From assembly GCA_003151425.1 (NCBI GenBank), contig PLXO01000358.1, positions 1-58,850 of the forward strand: 58,850 nucleotides of DNA. Direction: 5' to 3'. The stretch is from Acetobacteraceae bacterium (GTDB lineage: Bacteria; Pseudomonadota; Alphaproteobacteria; Acetobacterales; Acetobacteraceae). The position numbers and the translations under genes are program-made. Positions 1-8,847 of the stretch are shown here, piece by piece. Position 1 is the first letter of the stretch. Each line of letters starts with the position of its first letter. Below the pieces are notes generated by a model. That model did not search any database. It was not told the DNA's origin and was given only the letters and a program-made list of their open reading frames with translations.

Positions 1-314
1 CTCCGGTTAAATGGACACCCCAGAGAGATGTTATAAAGGACAACCAGACCGCACAAGTCACTTGGAGAATTGTGGTACTGACCGGAGGGGCCGGCGGCCG
101 TAAGATCGTTTGGATTGTAACCGCCTTTTTCAAATGACGCGTGATCGATCTGGCAGGGAATATTCGATTTGTAGGCAGCATTAAACTGATCATCACAGTG
201 CTGCTTATTAAATCTGTCTGCATCATCCCACACCAATTGCGCAGCTGCGCTCTTAGGCAACAGGCAAGTGAAAACCAATAATGCGAGGGCGAGGAGGCCA
301 GATTTTGTAATCAT
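1..314 (-). CDS. Secreted protein of unknown function, 3' end cut by window edge
   Basis: An open frame of about 104 codons starts at the ATG at 314 on the minus strand and runs off the left edge without a stop. Residues 1-25 form a clear Sec signal peptide: MITKSG, a hydrophobic core LLALALLVF, then a small-residue cleavage site KSAAA-Q. The mature part is short, polar and contains at least four cysteines (QHC, IPC, DLC, LGC), which suggests an exported disulfide-bonded protein. I do not recognise the family. Base composition is lower in GC than the backbone genes to its right, and it points away from them, so it probably belongs to a different unit. The ribosome-binding site is weak, so the start rests mainly on the signal peptide. 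Confidence 0.6.
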   Translation of the reverse strand, partial: MITKSGLLALALLVFTCLLPKSAAAQLVWDDADRFNKQHCDDQFNAAYKSNIPCQIDHASFEKGGYNPNDLTAAGPSGQYHNSPSDLCGLVVLYNISLGCPFNR

Positions 315-570
315 TTTAATAGCTCATTGGTTCGAGGTTGGCAGCCATGAAGTAATCACCATTCTCGTGGCATTCTTGCTTTGCCCAAACCGAGTGCTTC
401 TGTCAATAGATCATTTTTCCACTTTACTCGGATAAGTTATCCTTCAGCTAAAGTTGAAACAGGGCGGTTAATAAATAAGGTGCCATTCTTCATCCGCTGT
501 GGCACCCCACTGCTCATCCACCGACTTCAAGCAGGAAGACAAATCAGAACTACGGATATGAAATGAAATC
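315..570. other. Intergenic, nothing recognised
   Basis: This stretch lies between the divergent partial secreted-protein gene and the first backbone leader. A 61-codon open frame at 381-566 has no ribosome-binding site or protein-like composition. It must hold the promoter of the minus-strand gene, but no clear -35/-10 pair stands out. Confidence 0.4.
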
Positions 571-704
571 TCCTACCGCATCGCCGGTTGCCCGCCGCAA
601 GGGACCGGCCTGCGGCCTCGCGCCAGCGGCGCGCCCTTGCCCCGGTCAGCCGGGATGCGGGGCGGGAGGGGTGTTCCAGAAACCCATGAGGGAAGGACAC
701 CCCG
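571..704 (+). promoter_or_regulatory. Conserved GC-rich leader, family 1, copy A (divergent)
   Basis: The sequence directly upstream of the ArdC-like gene shares a block order with the leaders at 8695-8828 and 10615-10748: CCGCATCGCCG, CGCAAGGGACCGGCC, GCGCGCCCTTGCCCC, CCGGGATGCG, CGGGAGGGGT, then a purine-rich ribosome-binding site. This copy is the most diverged of the three clear ones. Such repeated leaders in front of unrelated genes suggest a shared cis-acting element, either promoter or RNA, but its function is not known to me. Confidence 0.5.
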
Positions 705-1727
705 ATGAACAGGACAAGCACCACAGCGAGAACGGAGAACCGCGGCGGCAAGATCAGCCGCACGCCACGCGACCACTATCAGGAAGTCACCGACAGGATC
801 ATCGCCGCGCTGGAAGCCGGCACGCCGCCCTGGCGCAGGCCGTGGGATCCCGACAAGGCAGGCGGCCCGGCGATGCCGCGCAACGCGACGACCGGGCAGC
901 GCTATCGTGGCATCAACGTGCTGACACTTGGCATGTCCGCGCTCGCCTTCAGCAGCGGCGATCCGCGCTGGGCGACCTACAAGCAGGCGGAAGACCGGGG
1001 TTGGCAGGTCCGCAAGGGCGAGCGCGGCACGACCGGGTATTTCTTCAAGCGGCTTGAGGTGCGCGACGATTCCAGACCGGAGGGCGACGAAGACGCAGTG
1101 AAGCGCATCCCGCTGCTGCGCGCGTTCACCCTGTTCCACGCCAGCCAGATCGACGGCATTCCGGATTTCGTTCCGCCCACGATCGAGGAAGCGCCGTGGC
1201 GCGCACCGGAAGCCGCGGAGATCATTCTCGCCAACAGCGGCGCGGTCGTTCGGATCGGCGGTGAAAAGGCATTCTACTCGCCCTCGACGGATCACATCCA
1301 GATGCCGCCGCAAGGGGCCTTTGCGACAGCGGAAAGATTTTGCGGGACGCTTGTTCATGAGCTCGGTCACTGGACGGGGGCAGAGTCGCGGTTGAACCGT
1401 GATCTGCGCAACCGGTTCGGCTCGCATGATTACGCCCGCGAGGAGCTGCGGGCGGAGATCGGCCAGATGATGGTCTGCGCCGAGCTTGGCATCGCCGACT
1501 GCGATTTCAGCAACAACGCCGCCTACGTCGCGTCCTGGCTGGAGAAGCTGCGCTCGGACCGCAAGGAGATCTTCCGCGCGGCGGCGGATGCGCAACGCAT
1601 CGCCGACTATCTGCTCGCCTTCCACCCCGACTACGCGAACAGCCAGGCCGGACCGCCGGACAGCGTGTCCATCGCCGACGACGGCGATGCGGCCGACGCG
1701 CCGGAGCCGATGCCGGCCGCAGCGTAA
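705..1727 (+). CDS. ArdC-family antirestriction protein with zincin-like metallopeptidase domain
   Basis: The 340-residue product has the two-part build of ArdC proteins: an N-terminal ssDNA-binding domain (residues about 15-140, with the hallmark GTPPWRRPW and NxxTGQRYRGIN stretches) and a C-terminal zincin-like metallopeptidase domain with HELGH at about 217-221, followed by an acidic conserved E in the REELRAEI segment. ArdC proteins of plasmids and integrative elements protect incoming DNA against host restriction. The start at 705 has a good ribosome-binding site (GGAAGG, 691-696). It is followed after 99 bp by the methyltransferase-helicase gene in the same direction, a common pairing in alphaproteobacterial mobile elements. 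Whether this copy is active is an inference. Confidence 0.9.
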   Translation: MNRTSTTARTENRGGKISRTPRDHYQEVTDRIIAALEAGTPPWRRPWDPDKAGGPAMPRNATTGQRYRGINVLTLGMSALAFSSGDPRWATYKQAEDRGWQVRKGERGTTGYFFKRLEVRDDSRPEGDEDAVKRIPLLRAFTLFHASQIDGIPDFVPPTIEEAPWRAPEAAEIILANSGAVVRIGGEKAFYSPSTDHIQMPPQGAFATAERFCGTLVHELGHWTGAESRLNRDLRNRFGSHDYAREELRAEIGQMMVCAELGIADCDFSNNAAYVASWLEKLRSDRKEIFRAAADAQRIADYLLAFHPDYANSQAGPPDSVSIADDGDAADAPEPMPAAA

Positions 1728-1826
1728 CCAGCCCTTCCGACCAATCCAGAGCCGACCGGCTCGACCGCTTCCACGCGGTCGGGGCCGCGCGGCTGCCCGC
1801 ACCCCTGCCACCACGAGGAGACCACC

Positions 1827-4800
1827 ATGCCGAACGATACCGAATTCACACACAGCCTGTTCGACAACACCGCTTTGTCGAGCTGGAGTCCTGACACCCT
1901 GCAAGCCGTCGCGGAGCCGGACGAGGTTGATGAGGCCGACACCGATGACGCGGATCAAGACGGCGACACGTGCTTGCCTGCGGCTGATGCTGTCGTACTC
2001 GGCAGCAACTTCCATCTCACCGGCGACCGCGAGCTTGCCCGTGGCTGGCCTGCGCGCGCACGCGGCAACATCGCCGCGATCAGCCTGTCGAAGGCGCTTG
2101 AGCAGTCGGGCCGCGCGCCAACCGCGGACGAGCAAGCGGAACTGCTGCGCTTCACTGGCTTCGGCGCTTCCGAGCTGGCGCAGAACTGCTTCCGCCGCCC
2201 CGGCGAGGATGAATTCCGCCCCGGCTGGCAGGAGATCGGCGCGGCGCTCGAAGCCGCCGTTACGCCGGAGGAATATGCCGCCCTGCAACGCGCCACCCAG
2301 TATGCCCACTACACGCCGGAGACGATCATCCGTGGACTCTGGCGAGCCGCCGAACGGCTGGGCTTTAGCGGGGGCCGCGTGCTGGAACCCGGCATGGGCA
2401 CCGGCCTGTTCTTCGCGCTGCTGCCCATGGCACTGCGCGAGACCTGCCACCTCACCGGCATCGAATATGATCCAATCACCGCCCGCATCGCGCGCCTGGT
2501 GCATCCCGAAGCGCGGGTGCGATGCGAGGACTACACGCGCAGTCCTCTGGCCGGGCGCTTCGACCTCGTCATCGGCAATCCGCCATTCTCCGACCGCGTG
2601 GTGCGGGCCGATCCCGTCACGCGGACCCTGGGGCTGCGGCTGCATGATTACTTTATCGCCCGCTCGATTGAGCGGCTGCGCGCCGGCGGCCTCGCGCTGT
2701 TCGTCACCAGCACCGGCACGATGGACAAGGTCAGCACCGCAGCACGGGAACATGTCGCCGGCATGGCTGACCTGGTGGACGCGGTGCGCCTGCCCGAGGG
2801 CAGCATGCGCGCGGCGGCGGGCACCGACGTGGTGATCGACGTGCTGGTGTTCCAGCGTCGCGCAGACGGCCAGCCCCCGGCCGGCGCGGCCTGGATCGAC
2901 CTCGCTCCGGTTGAACGTGCGATGACGGATACGGATGATGAAGGCGACGACACCGACAGCCCGGAGCACGGCCATGGGTCGCCCAGCATCAAGGTGAACC
3001 GTTACTTCGCCGAGCATCCGGAGATGGTGTTGGGCGAGCATGCGCTGCGGCGCGGTATCTACGGCCCTGCGCCGGTCTACACCTGCCGGCCGCGCCAGGA
3101 CGGCACGGCCCTTGAGACCTTGCTGACCGAAGCGCTCGACCGGTTGCCAGCCGGCATCGTCCCCGCGTCAGCAGAGTTCCCGACTGACGTTGACAGCGAC
3201 GCTGAATCCGGAACGGTCGCGCGCGCGGGCACAGCGGCAGAGGGCGCCACCATCAAGGAAGGCTCCTATCTGCCCGGCACCGCCGACCGGCTGGTGCAGA
3301 TCGTGGACGGCGAACCGCGCGCCGTGGCAATCAAGGAAGGCAAGGGCAGCGGCGGCATCTTTGCGCGCGACGCGAAGATCATCCGCGCCCTGCTGCCGAT
3401 CCGCGACGCTGTGCGCGATGTCCTGCGCGCCCAGGCTGCCGACCAGCCCTGGACGGAGGCGCAGGTCCGCCTGCGCATCGCCTATAGCAGCTTCGTCCGC
3501 AGCTTCGGACCGATCAACCACACCGTCGTCTCGGTCACCACCGACCCGGAGACCGACGAGGAGCGGGAGACTCATCGCCGGCCGAACATCGCCCCGTTCG
3601 CCGACGATCCCGATTGCTGGCTGGTCGCCAGCATCGAGGACTACGACCTCGAAAGCGACCTCGCCCGCATGGGGCCGATCTTCCGCGAGCGGGTGATCGC
3701 GCCGCCGTCAGCACCGCTGATCGCGACCGCGGCCGATGCGCTCGCCGTCACCCTCAACGAGACCGGCCGGGTGGACATCGACCATTTGGCCGAGCTGCTC
3801 GACCGCGATCCCGAGACCGCGCTGGCCCAGCTCGGCGACGCGGTGTTCCGCAATCCATGCACGGAAGCCTGGGAAACCGACGATGCCTACCTCTCGGGTT
3901 CCGTCCGCACCAAGCTGGCAATGGCCGAAGCGGCGGCGGAGCGCGACCCGCACTATGCGCGCAACGTGGAAGCGCTGCGGCTGGTGCAGCCCGAGGACCT
4001 CCGGCCATCGGACATCACCGCGCGTCTCGGCGCACCGTGGATTCCCGCCGCCGATATCGAGACGTTCGCCGCCGAGGTGATGGGCACAGCGACATGCGTG
4101 CGGCACACCGTCGAGATCGCGTCGTGGTCGGTGGAGATCGCGCCGTTCGTCGGCACCGCCGCCGGCACTTCCGAATGGGGCACATCACACCGCAACGCCG
4201 GCTGGCTGCTGCACGACGCGTTGAACAGCGCCATGCCGCAGATCTTCGACACCATCGTCGAGGACGGGGTGGAGAAGCGCGTTCTCAACAGCGAGGCGAC
4301 CGAGGCCGCCAAGGAGAAGCTGGCGCGGATTAGGTCCGCCTTCTCCGCCTGGGTGTGGACCGATCCGGACCGCACCGACCGGCTCGCGCGCCTCTATAAC
4401 GACCGCTTCAACAACCTGGTGCCGCGCCGGTTCGACGGACGGCATCTGACGCTGCCCGGCGCATGCAGCATCATCCGCCTCTACGACCACCAGAAGCGGG
4501 TCATCTGGCGGATCGTCGCGTCCGGCTCGACCTACATCGCGCACACCGTCGGCGCCGGGAAATCCTACGCCATCGCTGGCGCCATCATGGAGCAGAAGCG
4601 GCTCGGCCTAATCAGCAAGGCCATGTTGGTGGTGCCCGGGCATTGCCTAGCTCAGGTGTCGCGGGAATTCTTGCAGCTCTATCCGACCGCCCGCATCCTG
4701 GTCGCCGACGAGACGAACTTCGTGAAGGCGAAGCGGTCCCGGTTCCTGGCGCGCGCCGCAACAGCGAACTGGGACGCGGTGATCATCACCCATGCGGCCT

Positions 4801-7010
4801 TCCGTTTCATTCCGGTGCCGGCGGGCTTCGAGCGCGAGTTGATCGAGGAGCAGATCGCCTCCTGCGCGGACCTTATGCTGCGCAGCGACGACGGCGACCG
4901 CGTCACTCGCAAGCGCCTCGAGGCGATGAAGGAGAAGCTGGGCGAGAGACTGGCGGCGCTGAAGAGCCGGCGCGACGACATGGTGACGCTGGAAGAGATC
5001 GGCATCGACCAGATCATCGTCGATGAGGCGCAGGAATTCCGGAAGCTCAGCTTCGCCACCAACCAGGTGAACCTGAAGGGCGTCGATCCGGACGGCTCGC
5101 AGCGGGCCTGGGATCTGTTCGTGAAGGCGCGCTATCTCGACCGCAAACGGCCCGGCCGTCTCGGGCAGCCCGGCCGCGCGCTGATCCAGTCACCGGGAAC
5201 GCCGATCACCAACACCTTGGGCGAGATGTATACGCTGCTGCGGTTCCAGGCGCCGGAGGCGCTGCGGGAGCGGGGCGTGCATGAGTTCGACGCCTGGGCG
5301 TCGGCTTTCGGCGACACCAGCACGGAGTTGGAGTTGCAGCCGAGCGGTGCCTACAAGCCGGTGACCCGCTTTGCCGCGTTCATCAACGTCGCCGACCTGA
5401 TGATGATGTTCCGCTCGATAGCTGACGTGGTGCAGAAGACCGACCTGCGCGGGCTGCTGACGCTGCCGCGCATCCGTGGCGGCCAGCGCCAGCTTGTCAC
5501 GGCCGAGGCGAGCCCGGCCTTCAAGGATTATCAGAAGCACCTGGCGCGACGGATCGAGGCGATCGAGTCGCGCAAGGGCAAGGTGCAGAAGGGCGACGAC
5601 ATCCTGCTTTCCGTCATCACCGACGGGCGGCACGCCGCGATCGACCTGCGGTTGGTCTGGCACGGAAGCGACGACGAGCCCGAGAACAAGCTCAACAAGC
5701 TGATCGACAACGTTCATCGCATCTGGAGCGAGACCGCAGAGCAGAGCTACCTCCGGCCCGACGGCACGGAGTATCCGATCCCTGGCGCCGGGCAGATGAT
5801 CTTCTCCGACCTCGGCACGATCAATGTCGAGGCGACGCGCGGCTTCTCGGCCTATCGCTGGATCAGGCAGCAACTCATCGTCCGTGGCGTTCCCGTCGGG
5901 CAGATCGCATTCATGCAGGACTACAAGCGCTCGGCGGACAAGCAGCGGTTGTTCGCCGACTTCCGCGCCGGGCGCGTGCGGGTGCTGATCGGCTCGTCCG
6001 ACACGATGGGCACGGGCGTCAATGTGCAGCAGCGGCTGAAGGCCATGCACCATCTCGACGTGCCGTGGTTGCCGAGTCAGATCGAGCAGCGCGAGGGCCG
6101 CATCGAGCGGCAGGGCAACCAGCACGACGAGATTTTCATCTACGCCTATGCCACGCTTGGCTCGATGGACGCCACGATGTGGCAGAACAACGAGCGCAAG
6201 GCGCGGTTCATCGAGGCCGCACTATCCGGCGATCGCGCCATCCGCCGCCTGGAGGATGCCGGCAGCCAGGCCAATCAGTTCGCTATGGCCAAGGCCATCG
6301 CGTCCGGTGACAGCCGGCTGATGCAGAAGGCGGGGCTCGAAAGCGAGATCGCCCGGCTGCAACGCCAGCGCGCGGCGCATGTGGACGACCAGCACGCCAT
6401 AAGGCGGCAGATCCGCGACGCAACGTATGATCAGGCACATGCCGAGGGGCGGATCAAAGCGATCACGATCGACCTGACCCGGCGGCAATCGACACGTGGC
6501 GAGATGTTCACCATCGAGGTCGAGGGACGGACGATCACGCAGCGCAAGGCCGCTGGCGCTTCGCTGCTGACGAAGGTCCGCCTTGCCGCGCGGGAACGTA
6601 CCGAACGAAGCTGGACGGTCGGCCGCATCGGCGGCTTCGACCTGAGCTGCGACATCCAATGCGACATCCGATCCGGCCGGCATGACTTGCGGCTGGAGCC
6701 GCATCTCGCGTTGGAACGCACGGACTTCGCGCAGCCGATCGGCATCGACGCCGAGACGACACCGGTCGGAATCATTGCGAAGCTGGAGCACGCCCTCGAC
6801 CGGATGGACACCGAACTCGAAGAGAATCGCCGCCGCGTCATCGACGCGAAAGCGCGGCTGGCCGGCTACGAGCCGCGTCTCGGCGAGACGTTCCCCTTGC
6901 AGGGCGAACTGGACGGCAAGCTCGCCCAGCTTGCCGAGATCGAGGCGGACCTGGCCGGCACGGACGGCGTGATCGACGAGCACCGTCCGGCACAGCCCAA
7001 GGCAGCCTGA
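1827..7010 (+). CDS. Giant DNA N6-adenine methyltransferase / SNF2-type helicase fusion
   Basis: The 1727-residue product joins an N-terminal N6-adenine methyltransferase to a superfamily 2 helicase. Methyltransferase motif I is at about 185-200 (VLEPGMGTGLFF) and motif IV at about 249-254 (IGNPPF). The helicase has Walker A HTVGAGKS at about 905-912, a DEAQ box at about 1063-1066, the motif V-like MGTGVNVQQR near 1393 and motif VI QREGRIERQG near 1420. The C-terminal 250 residues are rich in charged residues and probably coiled coil. Proteins of this type are widespread on mobile elements next to ArdC and are often described as helicase/methylase; their precise role is not settled. Roles in methylating or protecting element DNA are inference. 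The ribosome-binding site is GAGGAG at 1815-1820. All the motifs I checked are intact. Confidence 0.9.
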   Translation: MPNDTEFTHSLFDNTALSSWSPDTLQAVAEPDEVDEADTDDADQDGDTCLPAADAVVLGSNFHLTGDRELARGWPARARGNIAAISLSKALEQSGRAPTADEQAELLRFTGFGASELAQNCFRRPGEDEFRPGWQEIGAALEAAVTPEEYAALQRATQYAHYTPETIIRGLWRAAERLGFSGGRVLEPGMGTGLFFALLPMALRETCHLTGIEYDPITARIARLVHPEARVRCEDYTRSPLAGRFDLVIGNPPFSDRVVRADPVTRTLGLRLHDYFIARSIERLRAGGLALFVTSTGTMDKVSTAAREHVAGMADLVDAVRLPEGSMRAAAGTDVVIDVLVFQRRADGQPPAGAAWIDLAPVERAMTDTDDEGDDTDSPEHGHGSPSIKVNRYFAEHPEMVLGEHALRRGIYGPAPVYTCRPRQDGTALETLLTEALDRLPAGIVPASAEFPTDVDSDAESGTVARAGTAAEGATIKEGSYLPGTADRLVQIVDGEPRAVAIKEGKGSGGIFARDAKIIRALLPIRDAVRDVLRAQAADQPWTEAQVRLRIAYSSFVRSFGPINHTVVSVTTDPETDEERETHRRPNIAPFADDPDCWLVASIEDYDLESDLARMGPIFRERVIAPPSAPLIATAADALAVTLNETGRVDIDHLAELLDRDPETALAQLGDAVFRNPCTEAWETDDAYLSGSVRTKLAMAEAAAERDPHYARNVEALRLVQPEDLRPSDITARLGAPWIPAADIETFAAEVMGTATCVRHTVEIASWSVEIAPFVGTAAGTSEWGTSHRNAGWLLHDALNSAMPQIFDTIVEDGVEKRVLNSEATEAAKEKLARIRSAFSAWVWTDPDRTDRLARLYNDRFNNLVPRRFDGRHLTLPGACSIIRLYDHQKRVIWRIVASGSTYIAHTVGAGKSYAIAGAIMEQKRLGLISKAMLVVPGHCLAQVSREFLQLYPTARILVADETNFVKAKRSRFLARAATANWDAVIITHAAFRFIPVPAGFERELIEEQIASCADLMLRSDDGDRVTRKRLEAMKEKLGERLAALKSRRDDMVTLEEIGIDQIIVDEAQEFRKLSFATNQVNLKGVDPDGSQRAWDLFVKARYLDRKRPGRLGQPGRALIQSPGTPITNTLGEMYTLLRFQAPEALRERGVHEFDAWASAFGDTSTELELQPSGAYKPVTRFAAFINVADLMMMFRSIADVVQKTDLRGLLTLPRIRGGQRQLVTAEASPAFKDYQKHLARRIEAIESRKGKVQKGDDILLSVITDGRHAAIDLRLVWHGSDDEPENKLNKLIDNVHRIWSETAEQSYLRPDGTEYPIPGAGQMIFSDLGTINVEATRGFSAYRWIRQQLIVRGVPVGQIAFMQDYKRSADKQRLFADFRAGRVRVLIGSSDTMGTGVNVQQRLKAMHHLDVPWLPSQIEQREGRIERQGNQHDEIFIYAYATLGSMDATMWQNNERKARFIEAALSGDRAIRRLEDAGSQANQFAMAKAIASGDSRLMQKAGLESEIARLQRQRAAHVDDQHAIRRQIRDATYDQAHAEGRIKAITIDLTRRQSTRGEMFTIEVEGRTITQRKAAGASLLTKVRLAARERTERSWTVGRIGGFDLSCDIQCDIRSGRHDLRLEPHLALERTDFAQPIGIDAETTPVGIIAKLEHALDRMDTELEENRRRVIDAKARLAGYEPRLGETFPLQGELDGKLAQLAEIEADLAGTDGVIDEHRPAQPKAA

Positions 7011-7069
7011 ACCTTCCCTGCCGCATCAGTCGTCACACGGCGGCTGAGCAATCGGTTTCCAAAGAATTC

Positions 7070-7101
7070 GCGCCTGTCACTTGGAGACGAGTGGCAGGCG
7101 C
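7070..7101 (+). terminator. Hairpin after methyltransferase-helicase gene
   Basis: GCGCCTG-t-CAC at 7070-7080 pairs with GTG-g-CAGGCGC at 7091-7101 around a 10-base loop. There is no T run, so this is at best a weak or factor-dependent terminator or an mRNA-stabilising hairpin. Confidence 0.4.
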
Positions 7102-7174
7102 AACCGTCGCGCGGCCAGCCGCAACCGCGCGCGCGTTTTCGTGCGGCATCACGCTCAGCAAAAGGAGACCCATC

Positions 7175-7258
7175 ATGGGCTGGCTCTACAAACACGATCC
7201 GATCGACGATCCCGTCGTCTTCCCGAGAATTACAGGAATTAACCAAAAGTTTCATTAA
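7175..7258 (+). pseudogene. Truncated backbone gene, only the N-terminus left (MGWLYKHDP...)
   Basis: A strong ribosome-binding site (AAAGGAG, 7161-7167) precedes an ATG opening a 27-codon frame that starts MGWLYKHDPIDDPVVF and then turns into AT-rich sequence and stops. The MGWL start recalls a group of small conserved proteins found in such mobile elements, so this looks like the 5' end of a backbone gene cut off by the AT-rich DNA that begins near 7230. Family assignment is tentative; the truncation itself is well supported by the sharp change of composition. Confidence 0.45.
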
Positions 7259-7318
7259 ATACTTTCATCTTCCTGTGCTACATTTTATATATGAATTTAA
7301 GCTAATGGGAGGATTACG

Positions 7319-8188
7319 ATGTCTATTCTTTTCAAACCTGAGTCTCTTGAGGAAGCTTTTGTAAGTTTTTCTCCTGCAGACAAAGCGAATTTTCTGAATC
7401 TTTATCATGCGGCCTGCGCGGAAGCAGGCTGCCCAAAGAGCGACCGGCTAACGCAGATCATTTTGGATGCGGCCACAGATCCAAACGCAGGACCGGAAGT
7501 GGCCCAGCCAGCGCTCGCCATTCTTCAAACGCTCGCTCTTCAAGGATTTGCAGTCAATCCGTTCTCCTGGCAGGCTGTTGCGCCGACACCGTCGCCCACC
7601 ACAGGGTTGCGGATTGGGTATAAGTTTGGCATCGAAGACAATCCCTATATTCGTGCGGAAGACATTTATATGGGCACCTACGCGCCGACAGATGCAAAGG
7701 GCAATAGCCTTGGAAAGACTTATCATCTTTTTGCGGCTCCGCAATTACAAGGCTCGAGGACGTTCAATGAAACGTCGGAATATCTTGGGGCGGAAAAGGA
7801 TGGATTCAAGGCCAAGAATCCAGTTTTTTATCATAAGGATTTGGAAACAGCCCTCGCCAAGGGTGGCAGCAGCATCGAAGGCAAGCGGTTCATTCCGGCA
7901 CTGGATATTGTGAACGGCAGCGATCCGAACAAGCTCAACGGGGGAAAAACTCGCCCTGGAATCAATATGTTTGCCCTTAAAGAAACAGGCGATTTCAAAG
8001 GCAGTTATACGCTTACTGGTTCCGGCACTGCCCTATGTGTGTTGTCGAGCTCGTCGCACCCCGACGATCCATACGGTGTGAGGCTTGCCGACTTCTCGGA
8101 CGGCCGCGACGTTTGTCGCTTTAGCGACTACCTTCGTTGTAGTGGCCGGCCTTGTCGTGTGGTGGAGGTTGATCGTTTTACCCTTTAA
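7319..8188 (+). CDS. Hypothetical accessory protein, AT-richer insert
   Basis: A 289-residue open frame with a ribosome-binding site (GGGAGGA, 7306-7312) seven bases before the ATG. Base composition and codon use are clearly lower in GC than the neighbouring backbone genes, suggesting separate acquisition. No signal peptide or membrane segment is evident. The segment after about residue 245 (following PYGVRLADFSDG) changes to Cys/Arg-rich sequence in GC-rich DNA, so the native C-terminus may have been replaced by read-through across the insertion border. I do not recognise the family. It lies directly behind a truncated backbone gene, so it is probably cargo inserted there. Confidence 0.6.
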   Translation: MSILFKPESLEEAFVSFSPADKANFLNLYHAACAEAGCPKSDRLTQIILDAATDPNAGPEVAQPALAILQTLALQGFAVNPFSWQAVAPTPSPTTGLRIGYKFGIEDNPYIRAEDIYMGTYAPTDAKGNSLGKTYHLFAAPQLQGSRTFNETSEYLGAEKDGFKAKNPVFYHKDLETALAKGGSSIEGKRFIPALDIVNGSDPNKLNGGKTRPGINMFALKETGDFKGSYTLTGSGTALCVLSSSSHPDDPYGVRLADFSDGRDVCRFSDYLRCSGRPCRVVEVDRFTL

Positions 8189-8345
8189 TCATTTCCTGTT
8201 CTGTCCGCGCGCAGCACGGTCGCCGGATTTTTGGAATCAACGGGCTGTAGGGTGGCGCAGTACCAGCATCTTCCGATGTTATAAGCAGACTTACGATATT
8301 CTGTTGCGAACGAAGCGCGCGAGTCCCGGCCCTGCAGCATCGTGA
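8085..8345 (+). CDS. Possible small membrane protein overlapping the previous gene
   Basis: From a TTG at 8085 a second frame encodes a short basic start (PTSRTA) followed by a strongly hydrophobic run of about 25 residues (FVALATTFVVVAGLVVWW) and a less ordered tail. It overlaps the end of the preceding gene by 104 bp. A single membrane segment right after a cytosolic cargo gene could be a partner protein, but the start codon is weak and no family is recognised; it could also be a remnant in GC-rich DNA. Confidence 0.2.
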   Translation: MPTSRTAATFVALATTFVVVAGLVVWWRLIVLPFNHFLFCPRAARSPDFWNQRAVGWRSTSIFRCYKQTYDILLRTKRASPGPAAS

Positions 8346-8694
8346 CGCTGGAACGCGAGGCATCCTTCCGCGACGGCACGACTGCTGCCGCTTTCCGCAT
8401 GCGCTTCGTCAGACGTAAGATGCCGGTCTTCGAGCCGCTGAACCGTCCCAGATTCTTGTGCCGGCTCTCCGCCGCGAGCCTCGCCGCAGCCCACCATCAC
8501 GCATACTGACGCGACAACCACCGCGGCACAGGCCGGAGGCTGAGCCATGCACTTCTGCATCACGCATCGTGCGCTGCGTCACCATCGGGAAGGTGTCGGA
8601 CTCTGCTGACGCACTGGCCGTCTCTGGCGTCAGGGCAAGCCAGAACGGGAGAACAGGAAGAAGCAGGGAGCAACGGAGAAAAACGAGAGGCGGG
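8346..8694 (+). other. Intergenic, probable degraded coding remnant
   Basis: No intact gene is seen. One plus-strand frame (about 8306-8508) reads like protein (RESRPCSIVTLEREASF...) but lacks a start and matches nothing I know. It probably marks the right border of the AT-rich insert. Confidence 0.25.
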
Positions 8695-8828
8695 AAACGG
8701 CTGCCGCATCGCCGTCCGCCGCCGCAAGGGACCGGCCTTTGGCCTCGCGCTGCGCGCGCCCTTGCCCCGTCGGACCGGGATGCGCCGCACGGGAGGGGTC
8801 TTCCCGAAGAACAGGGAGGATGAAACCC
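8695..8828 (+). promoter_or_regulatory. Conserved GC-rich leader, family 1, copy B
   Basis: These 134 bases recur at 10615-10748 with only two differences that I can find. The block contains a GGACCGGCC...GGCCTCGCG pairing region, CGCGCGCCCTTGCCCC and CGGGAGGGGTCTTCCCG, which can fold. It ends just before the ribosome-binding site (AAAGGAG, 8835-8841) of the next gene. High conservation outside coding sequence points to a shared regulatory function or recent duplication. Confidence 0.65.
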
Positions 8829-8847
8829 GAACTCAAAGGAGCCAGCC

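Noticed and set aside
573..3041. An 822-codon minus-strand open frame opposite the ArdC and methyltransferase-helicase genes
   Set aside because: It is antisense to two genes with clear catalytic motifs and has the Arg/Ala/Gly-rich composition of a GC-driven shadow frame.
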